Shown here piece after piece: positions 53,260-63,402 of a stretch of 64,000 nucleotides of DNA; position 1 is the stretch's first letter, and each line of letters opens with the position of its first letter. Where the stretch lies: the NCBI RefSeq assembly GCF_006704125.1, contig NZ_VIGH01000005.1:1-64000 (forward strand), in the 5' to 3' direction. The position numbers were made by a program, and so were the translations under genes. A model generated the notes under the pieces. The model had not been told where the DNA came from. It made no database searches and worked only from the letters and a program-made list of their open reading frames with translations. Source of the DNA: Rhodococcus spelaei. Its GTDB lineage: Bacteria; Actinomycetota; Actinomycetes; Mycobacteriales; Mycobacteriaceae.

Positions 53260-54278
53260 ACGAGGTGGCGAAGGTGATTCCTCTGCACGGCGACTCGGCC
53301 CCACGTCGGCCCCGGGTCCGGACGCTGCGCGCCGGTCCGGACGGGGTGCCGAGCCCGACGCAGCTGTTCGCCTCCCGGTCGAGCCCGGCTCCGGACCCGT
53401 CGTCCCTGGCCGATTCCGTGCTGGAGTCGGCGCGCGGCCTGGTCGCCGACCAGGTGGTGGCGACGGCGGAGTTCATCCGACGCCGGCTGACCGGCGACTA
53501 CCAGGTCGACGAGTTCGGTTTCGACCCGCACTTCGCCGAGAACGTCTGGCTGCCGCTGCTGCGACCACTGTTCGACTCGTGGTTCCGGGTGGAGGTGCGT
53601 GGGATCGAGAACGTGCCCGCCGAGGGTGGCGCGCTGGTGGTCGCGAACCACGCCGGCGTCGTGCCGATCGACGGACTGATGACCTCGGTCGCGATGTTCG
53701 ACAAGCACCCCGCGCACCGACCGCTGCGGATGCTCGCCGCCGACCTGGCGTTCGAGATGCCGGTCGTCGGCAATATTGCCCGCAAGGCGGGCCACACCCT
53801 GGCGTGCAACCCGGACGCCGAACGGCTGCTGCGCGGCGGGGAGGTCGCCGCGGTGTTCCCGGAGGGCTTCAAGGGCATCGGCAAACCGTTCAGCGAGCGG
53901 TACAAGCTGCAGCGTTTCGGTCGCGGTGGATTCGTGTCCGCGGCACTGCGCACGGGTGTGCCGATCGTGCCGTGCTCGATCGTCGGGTCGGAGGAGATCT
54001 ACCCGAAGATCGGCGACCTCAAGTCGCTGGCGCGACTGCTGGGCATGCCGTACTTCCCGGTGACGCCGCTGTTCCCGCACTTCGGACCGTTGGGCCTGAT
54101 CCCGCTGCCGTCGAAGTGGTACATCGAGTTCGGTGAGCCGATCGTCACCGACTCCTACGACGCGGCCAGCGCGGAGGACCCGATGGTGCTCTTCGAACTG
54201 ACCGACCACGTCCGCGAGACCATCCAGCAGACCCTGTACCGGCTGCTGGCCCAACGCCGGAACGTGTTCCTCGGCTAG
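53256..54278 (+). CDS. 1-acyl-sn-glycerol-3-phosphate acyltransferase-like protein (Rv0502-like)
   Basis: A 340-residue membrane-associated acyltransferase with NHAGVVPIDGLM (NHx4D) and the second motif VFPEGFKGIG. The 120-residue N-terminal extension precedes the PlsC domain. It likely acylates a lipid precursor. Its TAG overlaps the stop of the convergent GNAT gene in CTAG (54275-54278). Confidence 0.85.
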   Translation: MNEVAKVIPLHGDSAPRRPRVRTLRAGPDGVPSPTQLFASRSSPAPDPSSLADSVLESARGLVADQVVATAEFIRRRLTGDYQVDEFGFDPHFAENVWLPLLRPLFDSWFRVEVRGIENVPAEGGALVVANHAGVVPIDGLMTSVAMFDKHPAHRPLRMLAADLAFEMPVVGNIARKAGHTLACNPDAERLLRGGEVAAVFPEGFKGIGKPFSERYKLQRFGRGGFVSAALRTGVPIVPCSIVGSEEIYPKIGDLKSLARLLGMPYFPVTPLFPHFGPLGLIPLPSKWYIEFGEPIVTDSYDAASAEDPMVLFELTDHVRETIQQTLYRLLAQRRNVFLG

Positions 54279-54802
54279 AGGGTTCTGCGGAAGCGCACTT
54301 CGTCGACGTCGACGCCCCAGACGACCTCGTGCCGACGCGGGCCGTCGGGGCGCCATCCGTCGCTCCGGTACAACCGTTCGGCCCGAAGGTTGCCCGCGAG
54401 GACCCACAGGACGGCCTCGGCGTAGCCCCGACGGATCAGGCCGGCCCGGCCGGCCGACATCAGGGCCCGCCCGACGCCCGTGCCCCACGAATCCGGGTCG
54501 ACGTGCAGGGCCATAACCTCGGCGGTCCCGGTCCCGGTCCCGGTCCCGGGCTCGGCATCGGCGGGCGCAGACCCAGTGGTGACGAATCCGGAGATGTCGC
54601 CCGACGCGTTCACCGCGACGGTGGTCAGCGGCCTGCCCGGGTCGGATTCGTCGAAGGTGTACCGCCGCGCTCGATCCTCGGCACTAAGCCCGTCCAGATA
54701 CTCGGCGGAAAGCAGACCGCGGTACCCGGCCTGCCAGGCCCGGACGTGCACCCGCGCGACGGCGAGAGCGTCGCCGGGTCGTGCCGTACGCAGTGTTGTC
54801 AT
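54275..54802 (-). CDS. GNAT-family N-acetyltransferase
   Basis: A 175-residue GNAT domain: LRTARPGDALAVARVHVRAWQAGYRG at the N-terminus, VMALHVDPDSWGTGVGRALM with the acetyl-CoA pyrophosphate loop, and LWVLAGNLRAERLYRSDGWRPDG. A run of Gly-Thr dipeptides (about 88-94) is encoded by a 6-bp tandem repeat. Substrate unknown. Confidence 0.85.
   Translation of the reverse strand: MTTLRTARPGDALAVARVHVRAWQAGYRGLLSAEYLDGLSAEDRARRYTFDESDPGRPLTTVAVNASGDISGFVTTGSAPADAEPGTGTGTGTAEVMALHVDPDSWGTGVGRALMSAGRAGLIRRGYAEAVLWVLAGNLRAERLYRSDGWRPDGPRRHEVVWGVDVDEVRFRRTL
54524..54549 (-). repeat. 6-bp tandem repeat within the GNAT gene
   Basis: Four to five copies of GGTCCC in a row (plus strand), coding for Gly-Thr repeats on the minus strand. 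Copy-number change would keep the frame, so it would alter loop length, not switch the gene off. Confidence 0.7.
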
Positions 54803-54822
54803 CGCGGTCGCGGCTCCGGCGG

Positions 54823-55809
54823 CTAGTGCCGCCGACGCCCGATCACGGCGGCCAATGCGCCACCGACCGCGCCGAGAGCGAGAGCGGTGGGCACGCCGAT
54901 CTTCGCGGCCTTGCGTCCCGTGCGGTAGTCCCGGATCTCCCAGCCGCGGTTGCGGGCCAGTTCCTTCAGGTCCGCGTCCGGATTGATCGCGACGGCGGTG
55001 CCGACCAGCGAGAGCATCGGCACGTCGTTGTGGCTGTCCGAGTAGGCGGAGCAGCGCTTGAGGTTCAGGCCCTCCCGGACCGCGAGGGTGCGCACCGCGT
55101 GCGCCTTGCCCGCGCCGTGCAGGATGTCGCCGACGAGCCGGCCGGTGAACTTGCCGTCCTCCGACTCGACGACAGTGCCGAGCGCGCCGGTCAGTCCGAG
55201 CCGCTTGGCGATCACCTGCGCGAGCTCCACCGGGGTCGCGGTCACCAGCCACACCTGCTGGCCGGCGTCGAGGTGCATCTGGGCGAGCGCCCTGGTGCCC
55301 GGCCAGATCTTGTCGGCGATCAGCTGGTCGTAGATCTCCTCGCCGAGCCGGCTGAACTCCGCCGTCTCGCGGCCCGCGATGAAGGTGAGGGCCTTCTCCT
55401 TGCCGCTGGCGACGTCGTCGCTGTTCTCCTTGCCGGTGACCCGGAACTTCAGCTGCTTCCAGCCGAAGCGCGCCATGTCGCCGTAGGAGATGTACTTGCG
55501 GGCCGCGAGGCCGCGGGCGAAGTGGATGATCGAGGCGCCCTGGACCATCGTGTTGTCCACGTCGAAGAACGCGGCGGCGGTGAGGTCACGGGGGACCGCG
55601 GACTCGACGTCGATCCCGGCGCCCTCCTCGGCCGCCACCGACTCCGCCTCGTGCAGCGCGAGCGCGGCGTCGGCGCTGGCCTCGCCGGCCAAGTTGGCGC
55701 GCAGCTGTGCGTCGCTGGGGCCCAGTGGGTTCCGATTGCGTCGCCGACCGCCCGTACCGAGCCAGCCCGCGCCCAGTCCCGAACCCGTCGGCCCTGTCAG
55801 CCCAGGCAC
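54823..55809 (-). CDS. HAD-IB hydrolase (SerB1-like, Rv0505c-like) with C-terminal membrane anchor
   Basis: A 328-residue HAD phosphatase: [13 protein letters not shown] (nucleophile DxDxT), [11 protein letters not shown] (motif II), and [12 protein letters not shown] (motif IV). The C-terminal [16 protein letters not shown] is a probable membrane anchor. Phosphoserine phosphatase activity is only one option; many HAD-IB members act on lipid phosphates. GTG 55809 is chosen because GGGAGG lies 5 nt before it. Confidence 0.85.
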   Translation of the reverse strand: MPGLTGPTGSGLGAGWLGTGGRRRNRNPLGPSDAQLRANLAGEASADAALALHEAESVAAEEGAGIDVESAVPRDLTAAAFFDVDNTMVQGASIIHFARGLAARKYISYGDMARFGWKQLKFRVTGKENSDDVASGKEKALTFIAGRETAEFSRLGEEIYDQLIADKIWPGTRALAQMHLDAGQQVWLVTATPVELAQVIAKRLGLTGALGTVVESEDGKFTGRLVGDILHGAGKAHAVRTLAVREGLNLKRCSAYSDSHNDVPMLSLVGTAVAINPDADLKELARNRGWEIRDYRTGRKAAKIGVPTALALGAVGGALAAVIGRRRH

Positions 55810-55958
55810 TCGTACCTCCCGTGTCGGCAATTGTGCGTAACCCTATCTTCCGTCTCGAGGGTGCACCGGCCGGATCGCCGGGGCGAGGGCTGGGCTGTGA
55901 TGTCCGTCTCGGCTGGTGGCCCGGTCGGGGCGGGGTGGGGTGATGGCACAGTGGACCC

Positions 55959-56219
55959 ATGACCGACCCCGCTCACACCATCACCCTGCTGACCCGAGAC
56001 GGCTGCTCCTCCTGCGTGGCGGCCCACGATCAGTTGGTCCCATTGTGTGAGGAATTCGGCATTCCGCTCGAATCCGTCGACGTCGACGCGGCGGCGGTGA
56101 CGGATCCCGAGCTTCGGGCCGAGTACGGCGATCGGCTGCCGGTGGTGCTGCTCGACGGCCGTGAGCACAGTTACTGGGAGGTCGACGAGGCGAGACTGAG
56201 GTCGGATTTGACAATCTGA
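55959..56219 (+). CDS. Glutaredoxin-like protein (Rv0508-like)
   Basis: An 86-residue thioredoxin-fold protein with CSSC (Cys16, Cys19) and the cis-Pro in LPVVLLDG. Close to the NrdH/glutaredoxin-like group of actinobacteria and probably reduced by mycothiol or thioredoxin reductase. CACAGT with 6 nt precedes ATG 55959. A terminator follows. Confidence 0.85.
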   Translation: MTDPAHTITLLTRDGCSSCVAAHDQLVPLCEEFGIPLESVDVDAAAVTDPELRAEYGDRLPVVLLDGREHSYWEVDEARLRSDLTI

Positions 56220-56223
56220 GGCC

Positions 56224-56260
56224 GACCTGCGCGCCGCGACATTCGGTCGCCGCGCAGGTC
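56224..56260 (+). terminator. Hairpin terminator after the glutaredoxin gene
   Basis: GACCTGCGCG (56224-56233), a 2-nt bulge, GCGAC, loop ATTCG, GTCGC, CGCGCAGGTC (56251-56260): 15 base pairs. Confidence 0.7.
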
Positions 56261-56290
56261 GCGGCGGGTGTTGCCGGAATTGCGGCGACT

Positions 56291-56308
56291 TTGTGCAGAG
56301 CTTCACAA
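56291..56308 (+). promoter_or_regulatory. Rex operator (ROP) upstream of rex-hemACDB
   Basis: TTGTGCA-GAGC-TTCACAA differs from the Rex consensus TTGTGAA-N4-TTCACAA at one base. A half-site TGTGAAC follows at 56323-56329. Location 80 bp before rex suggests autoregulation and NADH control of the haem operon. Confidence 0.85.
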
Positions 56309-56387
56309 GCAGTTACCGTGGTGTGAACAGTCCCCCGGATCAACGTGAAGACCGGTCGTGTGCATGGCCGGACGAGGAGCCACGAAC

Positions 56388-57254
56388 GTGACCGAACAGC
56401 ACCAGCCGCATGGGTTCTCCGCCCGTGGCGTTGCCGGGGCTGACGGGGGCGCTCGCCCCGATCCGTCGCGACCGGATCCCTCGCGTCCCGACGCGACCGT
56501 GCGGGACCTGCCGCAGGCGACGGTCACCCGGCTCGCGGCCTACCTCCGGGTGCTCGGCGTGATGGCCGACGACGGCACCCTCATCGTCTCCAGTGAGGAA
56601 CTCGCGACCGCGGCGGGTGTCGGCTCCGCGAAACTGCGCAAGGACCTCTCGTTCCTCGGCCCGAACGGTGTGCGCGGCGTCGGTTACGACGTCACCAAGC
56701 TGCGCGCCCGGATCGAGGCCGCGCTCGGACTCGACCGCGGCCACCAGGTGGTGCTGGTCGGCGTCGGCAACCTCGGCCAGGCGCTGGCCCGGTACGGCGG
56801 CTTCGGCAGGCGCGGCTTCACCATGGTCGGCCTGTTCGACCGGAACCCCTCGCGGATCGGCTCCGTCGTCGACGGGCTCACCGTGCGCGACGTCGCGGAC
56901 CTCGAGTCCGCCTGCCGCGAACTGCACGCCACCATCGGGGTCGTCGCGACGCCCGACGACTCGGCGCAGGAGGTGTGCGATCACCTCGTCAATGCCGGGG
57001 TGCGCTGCATCCTGACCTTCGCGGCCTCGCCGCTTGATGTACCCAGGCACGTCGAGATCCGTCGAGTGGATCTCGCCGTCGAGATGCAGGTGCTCTCGTT
57101 CCACAGTGCGCGTAACGCCGAGTCCGAACCCGGCGCGGCCGCCGCGGCTGTCGGGCTCGGCGCTGCCCGCGCGACCACGGCTCGTACCGCCCCTGCACGC
57201 TCGGCTTCGACGGCTCTGGGTTCGACAAAGAATGGATCGGTGATCGCACCGTGA
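56388..57254 (+). CDS. rex: Redox-sensing transcriptional repressor Rex
   Basis: A 288-residue repressor: N-terminal winged helix ([20 protein letters not shown], then [24 protein letters not shown]) and Rossmann domain with [19 protein letters not shown]. Rex senses NADH/NAD. The N-terminal 35 and C-terminal 50 residues are low-complexity extensions. GAGGAG lies 9 nt before GTG 56388. Overlaps hemA (GTGA), so haem synthesis starts behind a redox-controlled gene. Confidence 0.95.
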   Translation: MTEQHQPHGFSARGVAGADGGARPDPSRPDPSRPDATVRDLPQATVTRLAAYLRVLGVMADDGTLIVSSEELATAAGVGSAKLRKDLSFLGPNGVRGVGYDVTKLRARIEAALGLDRGHQVVLVGVGNLGQALARYGGFGRRGFTMVGLFDRNPSRIGSVVDGLTVRDVADLESACRELHATIGVVATPDDSAQEVCDHLVNAGVRCILTFAASPLDVPRHVEIRRVDLAVEMQVLSFHSARNAESEPGAAAAAVGLGAARATTARTAPARSASTALGSTKNGSVIAP

Positions 57255-58666
57255 GTGTTCTCCTGGTCGGGATTTCGCACCGAAGTGCGCCCGTCTCCAT
57301 CCTCGAGAAGGTCGCCGTCGGCGACACGGATCGACCGAAGCTGATCGACAAGATGCTGGCCTCGCCGCACATCTCCGAGGTCATGATCGTCTCGACCTGC
57401 AACCGGGTGGAGATCTACTCGGTCGTCGATGCCTTCCACGGCGCGCTCGCCACGGTCGGGGAGTTGCTCACCGAACACTCCGGACTCGACCTCGGCGAGG
57501 TCACCAAGCACGCCTACGTCCGCTACAGCGAGGCGGCCGCCGAGCATCTGTTCGCCGTCGCCAGCGGGCTGGACTCGATGGTGATCGGCGAGCAGCAGAT
57601 CCTCGGCCAGATCCGCACTGCCTACGCGACCTCCGACAGCCAGAAGGCCGCCGGCCGGGTACTGCACGAGCTGGCCCAGCAGGCGCTGCGGGTCGGCAAG
57701 CGCGTCCACTCCGAGACCGGCATCGACCGGGCCGGCGCCTCGGTGGTGTCGGTCGCGCTGGACCGGGCCGCCGGACTGCTCGGCACGAGCAACGGGCATG
57801 ACGGACTCGTGGGCCGCACCGCACTCGTAGTGGGCGCCGGGTCGATGGGCGGACTGTCGGTCGCGCACCTGACCCGGGCGGGCATCGGCCGGATCGTGGT
57901 CGCGAACCGCACCCGCGAGCGCGCCGAGCACCTGGCAGACACGGTCCGCGCCGCCGGTGTGGACGCGGACACCGTGGCGTTGTCCGATCTGACGACCGCC
58001 ATTTCCGAGGCCGACGTGATGGTCACCTGTACCGGTGCGGTCGGTGCGGTGGTGACCCTCGCGGACGCGCACCTCGCGCTGGCGAAGCGGGTTCCCGCGC
58101 AGCGACCGCTGGTCATCTGCGACCTCGGACTGCCCCGCGACGTCGAGCCCGCGGTCGCCGGACTGCCCGGGGTGAGCCTGCTCGACATGGCGTCCATGCA
58201 GGCCGACCCGGCCGCCGGCGCGGCGGCCTCCGACGAGGATGCCGCGCGCGAGATCGTCGCCGGTGAGCTCGCGACCTACCTGGCGGGCCAGCGGCTCGCG
58301 GAGGTCACCCCGACCGTCACAGCGCTGCGCCAACGTGCCGCCGAGGTCGTCGAGGCCGAACTCCTGCGGCTCGGGACCCGGCTGCCGGGGCTGGACGATC
58401 CGCAGCGCGACGAGGTCGCCCGGACGGTGCGGCGCGTCGTCGACAAGCTGCTGCACGCCCCGACCGTGCGGATCAAGCAGCTCGCCTCCACGCCGGGTGG
58501 CGACACTTACGCGGCGGCCCTGCGGGAGCTGTTCGAGCTGGCACCCGGATCGGCGGAGGCCGTGGCCACACCGATGGAGCTCCGCGCGGTCGAGCTCGCC
58601 GACGACTTCACCGCCGCCCGCGAGAACGAGAACGCCCAGAACTGGTGGAAGGGGATGCAGGAATGA
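57251..58666 (+). CDS. hemA: Glutamyl-tRNA reductase
   Basis: A 471-residue enzyme reducing Glu-tRNA to glutamate-1-semialdehyde with NADPH. Catalytic Cys50 in [28 protein letters not shown], and Rossmann region [17 protein letters not shown]. The C-terminal dimerisation helix is present. GTG 57251 overlaps rex. Confidence 0.97.
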   Translation: MSVLLVGISHRSAPVSILEKVAVGDTDRPKLIDKMLASPHISEVMIVSTCNRVEIYSVVDAFHGALATVGELLTEHSGLDLGEVTKHAYVRYSEAAAEHLFAVASGLDSMVIGEQQILGQIRTAYATSDSQKAAGRVLHELAQQALRVGKRVHSETGIDRAGASVVSVALDRAAGLLGTSNGHDGLVGRTALVVGAGSMGGLSVAHLTRAGIGRIVVANRTRERAEHLADTVRAAGVDADTVALSDLTTAISEADVMVTCTGAVGAVVTLADAHLALAKRVPAQRPLVICDLGLPRDVEPAVAGLPGVSLLDMASMQADPAAGAAASDEDAAREIVAGELATYLAGQRLAEVTPTVTALRQRAAEVVEAELLRLGTRLPGLDDPQRDEVARTVRRVVDKLLHAPTVRIKQLASTPGGDTYAAALRELFELAPGSAEAVATPMELRAVELADDFTAARENENAQNWWKGMQE

Positions 58667-59655
58667 GTGCCCCGTCCCAGCCGGCCGCGCAGGCGGTCCC
58701 GAAGACCCTGCGCATCGGCACCCGTGGCAGTCTGCTGGCCACCACCCAGGCCGGCACGGTCCGCGACGCGTTGATCGCCGCAGGCCATCCCGCGGAGCTG
58801 GTGATCATCACGACCAAGGGTGACGTCACCGCGGGCCCGGTGCAACGGATCGGTGTCGGCGTCTTCGTCGCGGAGTTGCGCGAGGCGCTGCTCGCCGGCG
58901 AGGTGGACGTGGCCGTCCACTCGTACAAGGACCTGCCCACCGCACAGCCGGCGGAGCTGGCGATCGCCGCGGTGCCCCCTCGCGAGGACCCGCGCGACGC
59001 GCTGGTCGCCCGCGACGGTCTGGTGCTCGGGGAGCTGCCGCCCGGCTCGCGGATCGGTACCTCCGCGCCGCGCCGCCGCGCCCAGTTGCGTGCGCTCGGT
59101 CTCGGCCTGGAGATCGCTCCGCTGCGCGGCAACATCGACACCCGGCTCGGCAAGGTCGCGTCGGGTGAGCTCGACGCGATCGTGGTCGCCCGCGCCGGAC
59201 TGTCGCGGATCGGCCGGTTGGACGCGATCACCGAGTCGCTCGAACCGGTGCAGATGTTGCCGGCGCCGTCGCAGGGCGCGCTGGCGGTCGAGTGCCGCGC
59301 CGACGATCCGACGCTGATCGCCGTGCTCGCGGAGCTCGACGACCCGGCCGCGCGCGCCGCGGTGGTCGCCGAGCGGGCCCTGCTCGCCGAACTCGAGGCC
59401 GGCTGCACCGCACCGGTCGGGGCGCTCGCCGAGGTCGTCGAGTCCATCGACGACGACGGTCGGGTCTTCGACGAGTTGTCGGTGCGCGGCTGCGCCGCCG
59501 CGGTCGACGGGTCGGACTCGATCCGCGCGTCGGCGGTCGGATCTCCGGCCCACGCCGAGGAACTGGGTCGGGCCGTGGCCCGCGAGCTCCTCGACCTGGG
59601 CGCGAGGGATCTGATGGCGGCAGCCGAGGCGGAAGAGGGGTCGACCGATGACTGA
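58663..59655 (+). CDS. hemC: Porphobilinogen deaminase (hydroxymethylbilane synthase)
   Basis: A 330-residue enzyme joining four porphobilinogens. Landmarks: [46 protein letters not shown] and dipyrromethane-binding Cys248 ([11 protein letters not shown]). ATG 58663 overlaps hemA (ATGA). Confidence 0.97.
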   Translation: MSAPSQPAAQAVPKTLRIGTRGSLLATTQAGTVRDALIAAGHPAELVIITTKGDVTAGPVQRIGVGVFVAELREALLAGEVDVAVHSYKDLPTAQPAELAIAAVPPREDPRDALVARDGLVLGELPPGSRIGTSAPRRRAQLRALGLGLEIAPLRGNIDTRLGKVASGELDAIVVARAGLSRIGRLDAITESLEPVQMLPAPSQGALAVECRADDPTLIAVLAELDDPAARAAVVAERALLAELEAGCTAPVGALAEVVESIDDDGRVFDELSVRGCAAAVDGSDSIRASAVGSPAHAEELGRAVARELLDLGARDLMAAAEAEEGSTDD

Positions 59656-59766
59656 TCCCACGCTCCGCTCGAAACCGGGCGCGCTGCCACCGCGCTGGCC
59701 CACAATCACTCCCGACCCCGCACGACCCCGCACTGCTGGAAACCTGAACGCACTGGAGAACAACCG

Positions 59767-61338
59767 ATGAGCCGAGTCCGTAAGAACACCCCCGGACGGA
59801 TCCTGTTCGTGGGCTCCGGCCCGGGCGATCCGGCGCTGCTCACCGTCCGGGCCCGGGACGTGCTCGCGAACGCGACCCTGGCGTACACCGACCCGGATGT
59901 CGACAAGGGCGTCACGGCACTGGTCGGCACCGCGCTCGAGGTGCCGGGCGTCGAGGTCGATCCCGAGCACCCGCTCTACGAGGTCCGGCCCGCCCTCGGT
60001 GAGCCGGCGGAGGTCGCGAAGACCCTCGTGCACGAGGCGCGCAACGGCCACGACGTGGTCCGTCTCGTCTCGGGTGACCCGCTGACCACCGACTCGGTCA
60101 TCGCCGAGGTCACCGCCGTGGCCCGCACCCAGGTGCAGTTCGAGATCCTGCCCGGCCTGCCCGCCGGGTCCGCGGTGCCGAGCTACGCCGGGATGGCGCT
60201 CGGCTCGGGTCACACCGAGGCGGACGTCCGCGGCGAGGTCGACTGGGCGGCACTGGCCGCAGCGCCCGGACCGCTGGTGCTGCACGCCAGCGCGGCCCAC
60301 CTGGCCGAGACCGCCAGTGCACTCGTCGAGCACGGCCTCGCCCCGCAGACCCCCGCCGCGATCACCGTCCGCGGTACCACCCGCCAGCAGCGCACCGTCG
60401 AGGCCACCCTCGCCACGCTGAACGAGGCGGGCTCGGAACTGGTCGGCTCGCTGGTCGTCACGGTCGGCAAGGTTGTCAGCCACCGCAACAAGATGTCCTG
60501 GTGGGAGTCGCGGGCGCTGTACGGCTGGACCGTGCTGGTGCCGCGCACCAAGGACCAGGCGGGCGAGATGAGCGACCGGCTGGTCACCCACGGCGCGATC
60601 CCCATCGAGGTCCCGACCATCGCCGTCGAGCCGCCGCGCAGTCCCGCGCAGATGGAGCGGTCGGTCAAGGGCCTCGTCGACGGGCGCTACCAGTGGGTGG
60701 TGTTCACCTCCACCAACGCGGTGCGCGCGGTCTGGGAGAAGTTCGAGGAGTTCGGTCTGGACGCCCGCGCATTCTCCGGCGTGAAGATCGCCTGTGTCGG
60801 CCAGGCCACCGCGGACAAGGTGCGCAGCTTCGGTATCAATCCCGAGCTGGTGCCCTCCGGTGAGCAGTCCAGTGAGGGTCTGCTCGCCGAATTCGCCCCG
60901 TACGACGACGTTTTCGATCCGGTCAACCGGGTGCTGCTGCCCCGTGCGGACATCGCCACCGAGACCCTCGCCGAGGGGCTGCGCCAGCGCGGCTGGGAGA
61001 TCGACGACGTCACCGCGTACCGCACCGTGCGGGCGGCGCCGCCGCCGGCCGAGACCCGCGAGATGATCAAGACCGGCGGGTTCGACGCGGTGTGCTTCAC
61101 CTCCTCGTCCACCGTCCGGAACCTGGTCGGCATCGCGGGCAAGCCGCACGCGCGCACGCTGGTCGCGTGCATCGGGCCGAAGACCGCGGAGACCGCGATC
61201 GAGTTCGGCCTGCGGGTCGACGTCCAGCCCGAGACCGCGCAGGTCGGACCGCTGGTGGAGGCGCTCGCCGAGCACGCAGCCCGGTTGCGTGCCGAGGGCG
61301 CGCTGCCGCCGCCGCGCAAGAAGTCTCGTAGGCGCTAG
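59767..61338 (+). CDS. hemD: Fused SUMT-like / uroporphyrinogen-III synthase
   Basis: A 523-residue two-domain protein. Residues about 10-245 are a CobA/CysG-type methyltransferase domain ([33 protein letters not shown]), and about 255-505 are HEM4 uroporphyrinogen-III synthase ([43 protein letters not shown]). The methyltransferase half departs from the usual VRLKGGDPFIFGRG motif, so it may be degenerate. Gap of 111 nt after hemC. Confidence 0.92.
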   Translation: MSRVRKNTPGRILFVGSGPGDPALLTVRARDVLANATLAYTDPDVDKGVTALVGTALEVPGVEVDPEHPLYEVRPALGEPAEVAKTLVHEARNGHDVVRLVSGDPLTTDSVIAEVTAVARTQVQFEILPGLPAGSAVPSYAGMALGSGHTEADVRGEVDWAALAAAPGPLVLHASAAHLAETASALVEHGLAPQTPAAITVRGTTRQQRTVEATLATLNEAGSELVGSLVVTVGKVVSHRNKMSWWESRALYGWTVLVPRTKDQAGEMSDRLVTHGAIPIEVPTIAVEPPRSPAQMERSVKGLVDGRYQWVVFTSTNAVRAVWEKFEEFGLDARAFSGVKIACVGQATADKVRSFGINPELVPSGEQSSEGLLAEFAPYDDVFDPVNRVLLPRADIATETLAEGLRQRGWEIDDVTAYRTVRAAPPPAETREMIKTGGFDAVCFTSSSTVRNLVGIAGKPHARTLVACIGPKTAETAIEFGLRVDVQPETAQVGPLVEALAEHAARLRAEGALPPPRKKSRRR

Positions 61339-61348
61339 GCGCTGACGC

Positions 61349-61396
61349 GCCTGTGAGTCCTTCTGGCCCTCACACGGACCGGAAGGACTCACAGGC
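61349..61396. repeat. 15-bp inverted repeat between hemD and hemB
   Basis: GCCTGTGAGTCCTTC (61349-61363) and its exact complement (61382-61396) enclose 18 nt; TGG/CCG can extend the stem to 18 pairs with a wobble. It ends 5 nt before the hemB ribosome site GAAGGAGGG. It may be an intercistronic stabiliser, attenuator or interspersed repeat. Confidence 0.7.
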
Positions 61397-61415
61397 CCGA
61401 CGAAGGAGGGCCTGT

Positions 61416-62390
61416 TTGTTCCCCGCCGAGCGGCCCCGCCGCCTGCGCAGCACCAAGGCGTTGCGCCGTCTGGTTGCCGAAACCTCGCTCGAGCCACGAC
61501 ATCTGGTGCTACCGATGTTCGTGGCCGACGGTATCGACGTGCCGCGTGAGATCACCTCGATGCCCGGAGTCTTCCAGCACACCCTCGACTCGCTGCGCGC
61601 CGCGGCGACCCAGGCCGTCGAGGCCGGCGTCGGCGGGCTGATGATCTTCGGAGTCCCGCGTCCGGAGGACAAGGACGCCGACGGTTCCGGCGCCACCGAC
61701 CCGGACGGCATTCTCAACCGGGGTCTGCGGGCACTGCGCGCCGATCTCGGCGACGACACCGTGATCATGGCCGACACCTGCCTGGACGAGTTCACCGCGC
61801 ACGGGCACTGCGGCGTGCTCGCCGCGGACGGCACCGTCGACAACGACGCCACCCTCACCCGGTACGTGGACATGGCTGTGGCGCAGGCGGAGTCGGGCGC
61901 GCACCTGCTGGGTCCGAGCGGCATGATGGACGGCCAGGTCGCCGCGATCCGTGAGGGTCTCGACGATGCCGGTCACCTCGACACCGGGATCCTGGCCTAC
62001 GCGACGAAGTACGCCTCGGCGTTCTACGGCCCGTTCCGGGAGGCCGTCGGATCCTCGCTCGAGGGCGACCGTCGTACCTACCAGCAGGATCCGGCCAACC
62101 GCCGCGAGTCGCTGCGCGAGGTGGACCTCGATCTCGAGGAGGGCGCCGACATGGTGATGGTCAAGCCTGCCATGAGCTACCTCGACGTACTGCGGGAGAC
62201 CGCGGACATGTCCACCGTTCCCGTTGCCGCGTACCAGATCTCGGGTGAGTACTCGATGATCACGGCGGCCGCGCAGAACGGCTGGATCGACCGCGATGCC
62301 GCGATCGACGAGTCGCTGCTGTGCATTCGGCGGGCGGGTGCGGACATCGTGCTGACCTACTGGGCCGCCGAAGTGGCGGGCAGGCTGTGA
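61416..62390 (+). CDS. hemB: Delta-aminolevulinic acid dehydratase (porphobilinogen synthase)
   Basis: A 324-residue enzyme condensing two ALA molecules. Schiff-base lysines are in [16 protein letters not shown] and [12 protein letters not shown]. The metal loop is [17 protein letters not shown], between the all-Cys zinc and all-Asp magnesium types. TTG 61416 is chosen: AAGGAGGG lies 5 nt upstream, and [13 protein letters not shown] aligns with the usual N-terminus. The longer frame to 61353 would run through the inverted repeat. Confidence 0.95.
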   Translation: MFPAERPRRLRSTKALRRLVAETSLEPRHLVLPMFVADGIDVPREITSMPGVFQHTLDSLRAAATQAVEAGVGGLMIFGVPRPEDKDADGSGATDPDGILNRGLRALRADLGDDTVIMADTCLDEFTAHGHCGVLAADGTVDNDATLTRYVDMAVAQAESGAHLLGPSGMMDGQVAAIREGLDDAGHLDTGILAYATKYASAFYGPFREAVGSSLEGDRRTYQQDPANRRESLREVDLDLEEGADMVMVKPAMSYLDVLRETADMSTVPVAAYQISGEYSMITAAAQNGWIDRDAAIDESLLCIRRAGADIVLTYWAAEVAGRL

Positions 62391-62965
62391 CCGCGCCCCC
62401 GCCGCCCGGTCCGGGCGACCACTGGTCGGGCGTACCTCAGCCGCCGATGAATCCGGTCGAGCAGAGCGCCGCGCAGCCGCCGGTGGACGTGCTCACCGCC
62501 TTCCAATTGCTCTGCGGCGTGGCGGCACTCGGGGTGGTCAACCTGTTCGCGTCGCTGGCCACCGTGTACGGCGACCGCGCGACCTACGTGGACCAGTTGA
62601 TGCGCGACATGCGCGCGCAGGACCCGACGCTCGATTTCAGTGCATCCACCATGGACGCGCTGATGTTGGTTGCACTCGGGATGTCGGCGTTGATCGGCCT
62701 CGGGGTCACCGCGCTGTACCTGTTGTTCGTCTTCAAGATGCGGCGCGGCCGGAACTGGGCCAGGATGCTGGTCACCATGGCGGGTGTGCTGATGGTGTTC
62801 CTCGCGGTGCCGACCCTGTTCGGGCTCGGTGCGGGCGGCGGTGCGGGCGCGATGGTCTCCGGCGGCGCGAGCATCCTGCAGGCCGTGCTGTCGGTCGGCG
62901 CGGTGGTGCTGATGCACCGTACCGATTCCAACCGCTACTTCCTGCCCGCGGTGAAGGAGCAGTAG
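62387..62965 (+). CDS. Membrane protein (Rv0513-like)
   Basis: A 192-residue protein: Pro-rich cytoplasmic N-terminus and four predicted membrane segments (about 39-60, 88-112, 122-141, 152-172). No known activity. GTG 62387 overlaps hemB (GTGA), so it belongs to the haem operon transcript. Confidence 0.75.
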   Translation: MTAPPPPGPGDHWSGVPQPPMNPVEQSAAQPPVDVLTAFQLLCGVAALGVVNLFASLATVYGDRATYVDQLMRDMRAQDPTLDFSASTMDALMLVALGMSALIGLGVTALYLLFVFKMRRGRNWARMLVTMAGVLMVFLAVPTLFGLGAGGGAGAMVSGGASILQAVLSVGAVVLMHRTDSNRYFLPAVKEQ

Positions 62966-62970
62966 CGCCG

Positions 62971-63402
62971 GTGAGCGACACGCCAACCCGGCCGAGGCCG
63001 GTCGACATCGCGTACTGGCTGTGGCTGGCGGGCGCGGCGCTGCTCGTGCTGTTCGGACTGCTCGCCGTGACGACGTCCGGCTCGGCCCTGCGCGAGACGT
63101 TGGCCGACCGGGGCGCCGACCCGGACAGCGTCGACGCGCTCGTGCTGTTGCTGCGCGGCTCCGGTGTGGTCTCGTTGCTGGTCGGTGTCGGGGTCGGGCT
63201 GATGTCGGGACCGACGCGGGCGGGCGACCCGCGGTTCCGGCGGGCGGTGGTCGCGCTGTCGGTGGTCTACACGCTGATCCAGTGCGCGCTGCTGCTCACC
63301 GGGCTCGGGCAGGCGCCGATGCTGATGGCCTCGATCGTGCTGCTGGCTGCCAGTGTCCTGGTGTACCTGCGGTCCGCGACCGGCTGGTTCGCGCGTGGCT
63401 GA
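62971..63402 (+). CDS. Small membrane protein (Rv0514-like position)
   Basis: A 143-residue protein with four predicted membrane segments (about 15-35, 57-75, 86-107, 112-130). No functional motif. GTG 62971 lies 5 nt after the previous stop. Confidence 0.7.
   Translation: MSDTPTRPRPVDIAYWLWLAGAALLVLFGLLAVTTSGSALRETLADRGADPDSVDALVLLLRGSGVVSLLVGVGVGLMSGPTRAGDPRFRRAVVALSVVYTLIQCALLLTGLGQAPMLMASIVLLAASVLVYLRSATGWFARG

Noticed and set aside
61353-61415. N-terminal extension of HemB from GTG 61353
   Set aside because: It would translate through the perfect inverted repeat; the ribosome site and homologues support TTG 61416.
58507-61497. 996-residue open frame antisense to hemC and hemD
   Set aside because: It is antisense to two clearly recognised hem genes; long antisense frames are expected in high-GC codon-biased DNA and its translation has no domain.
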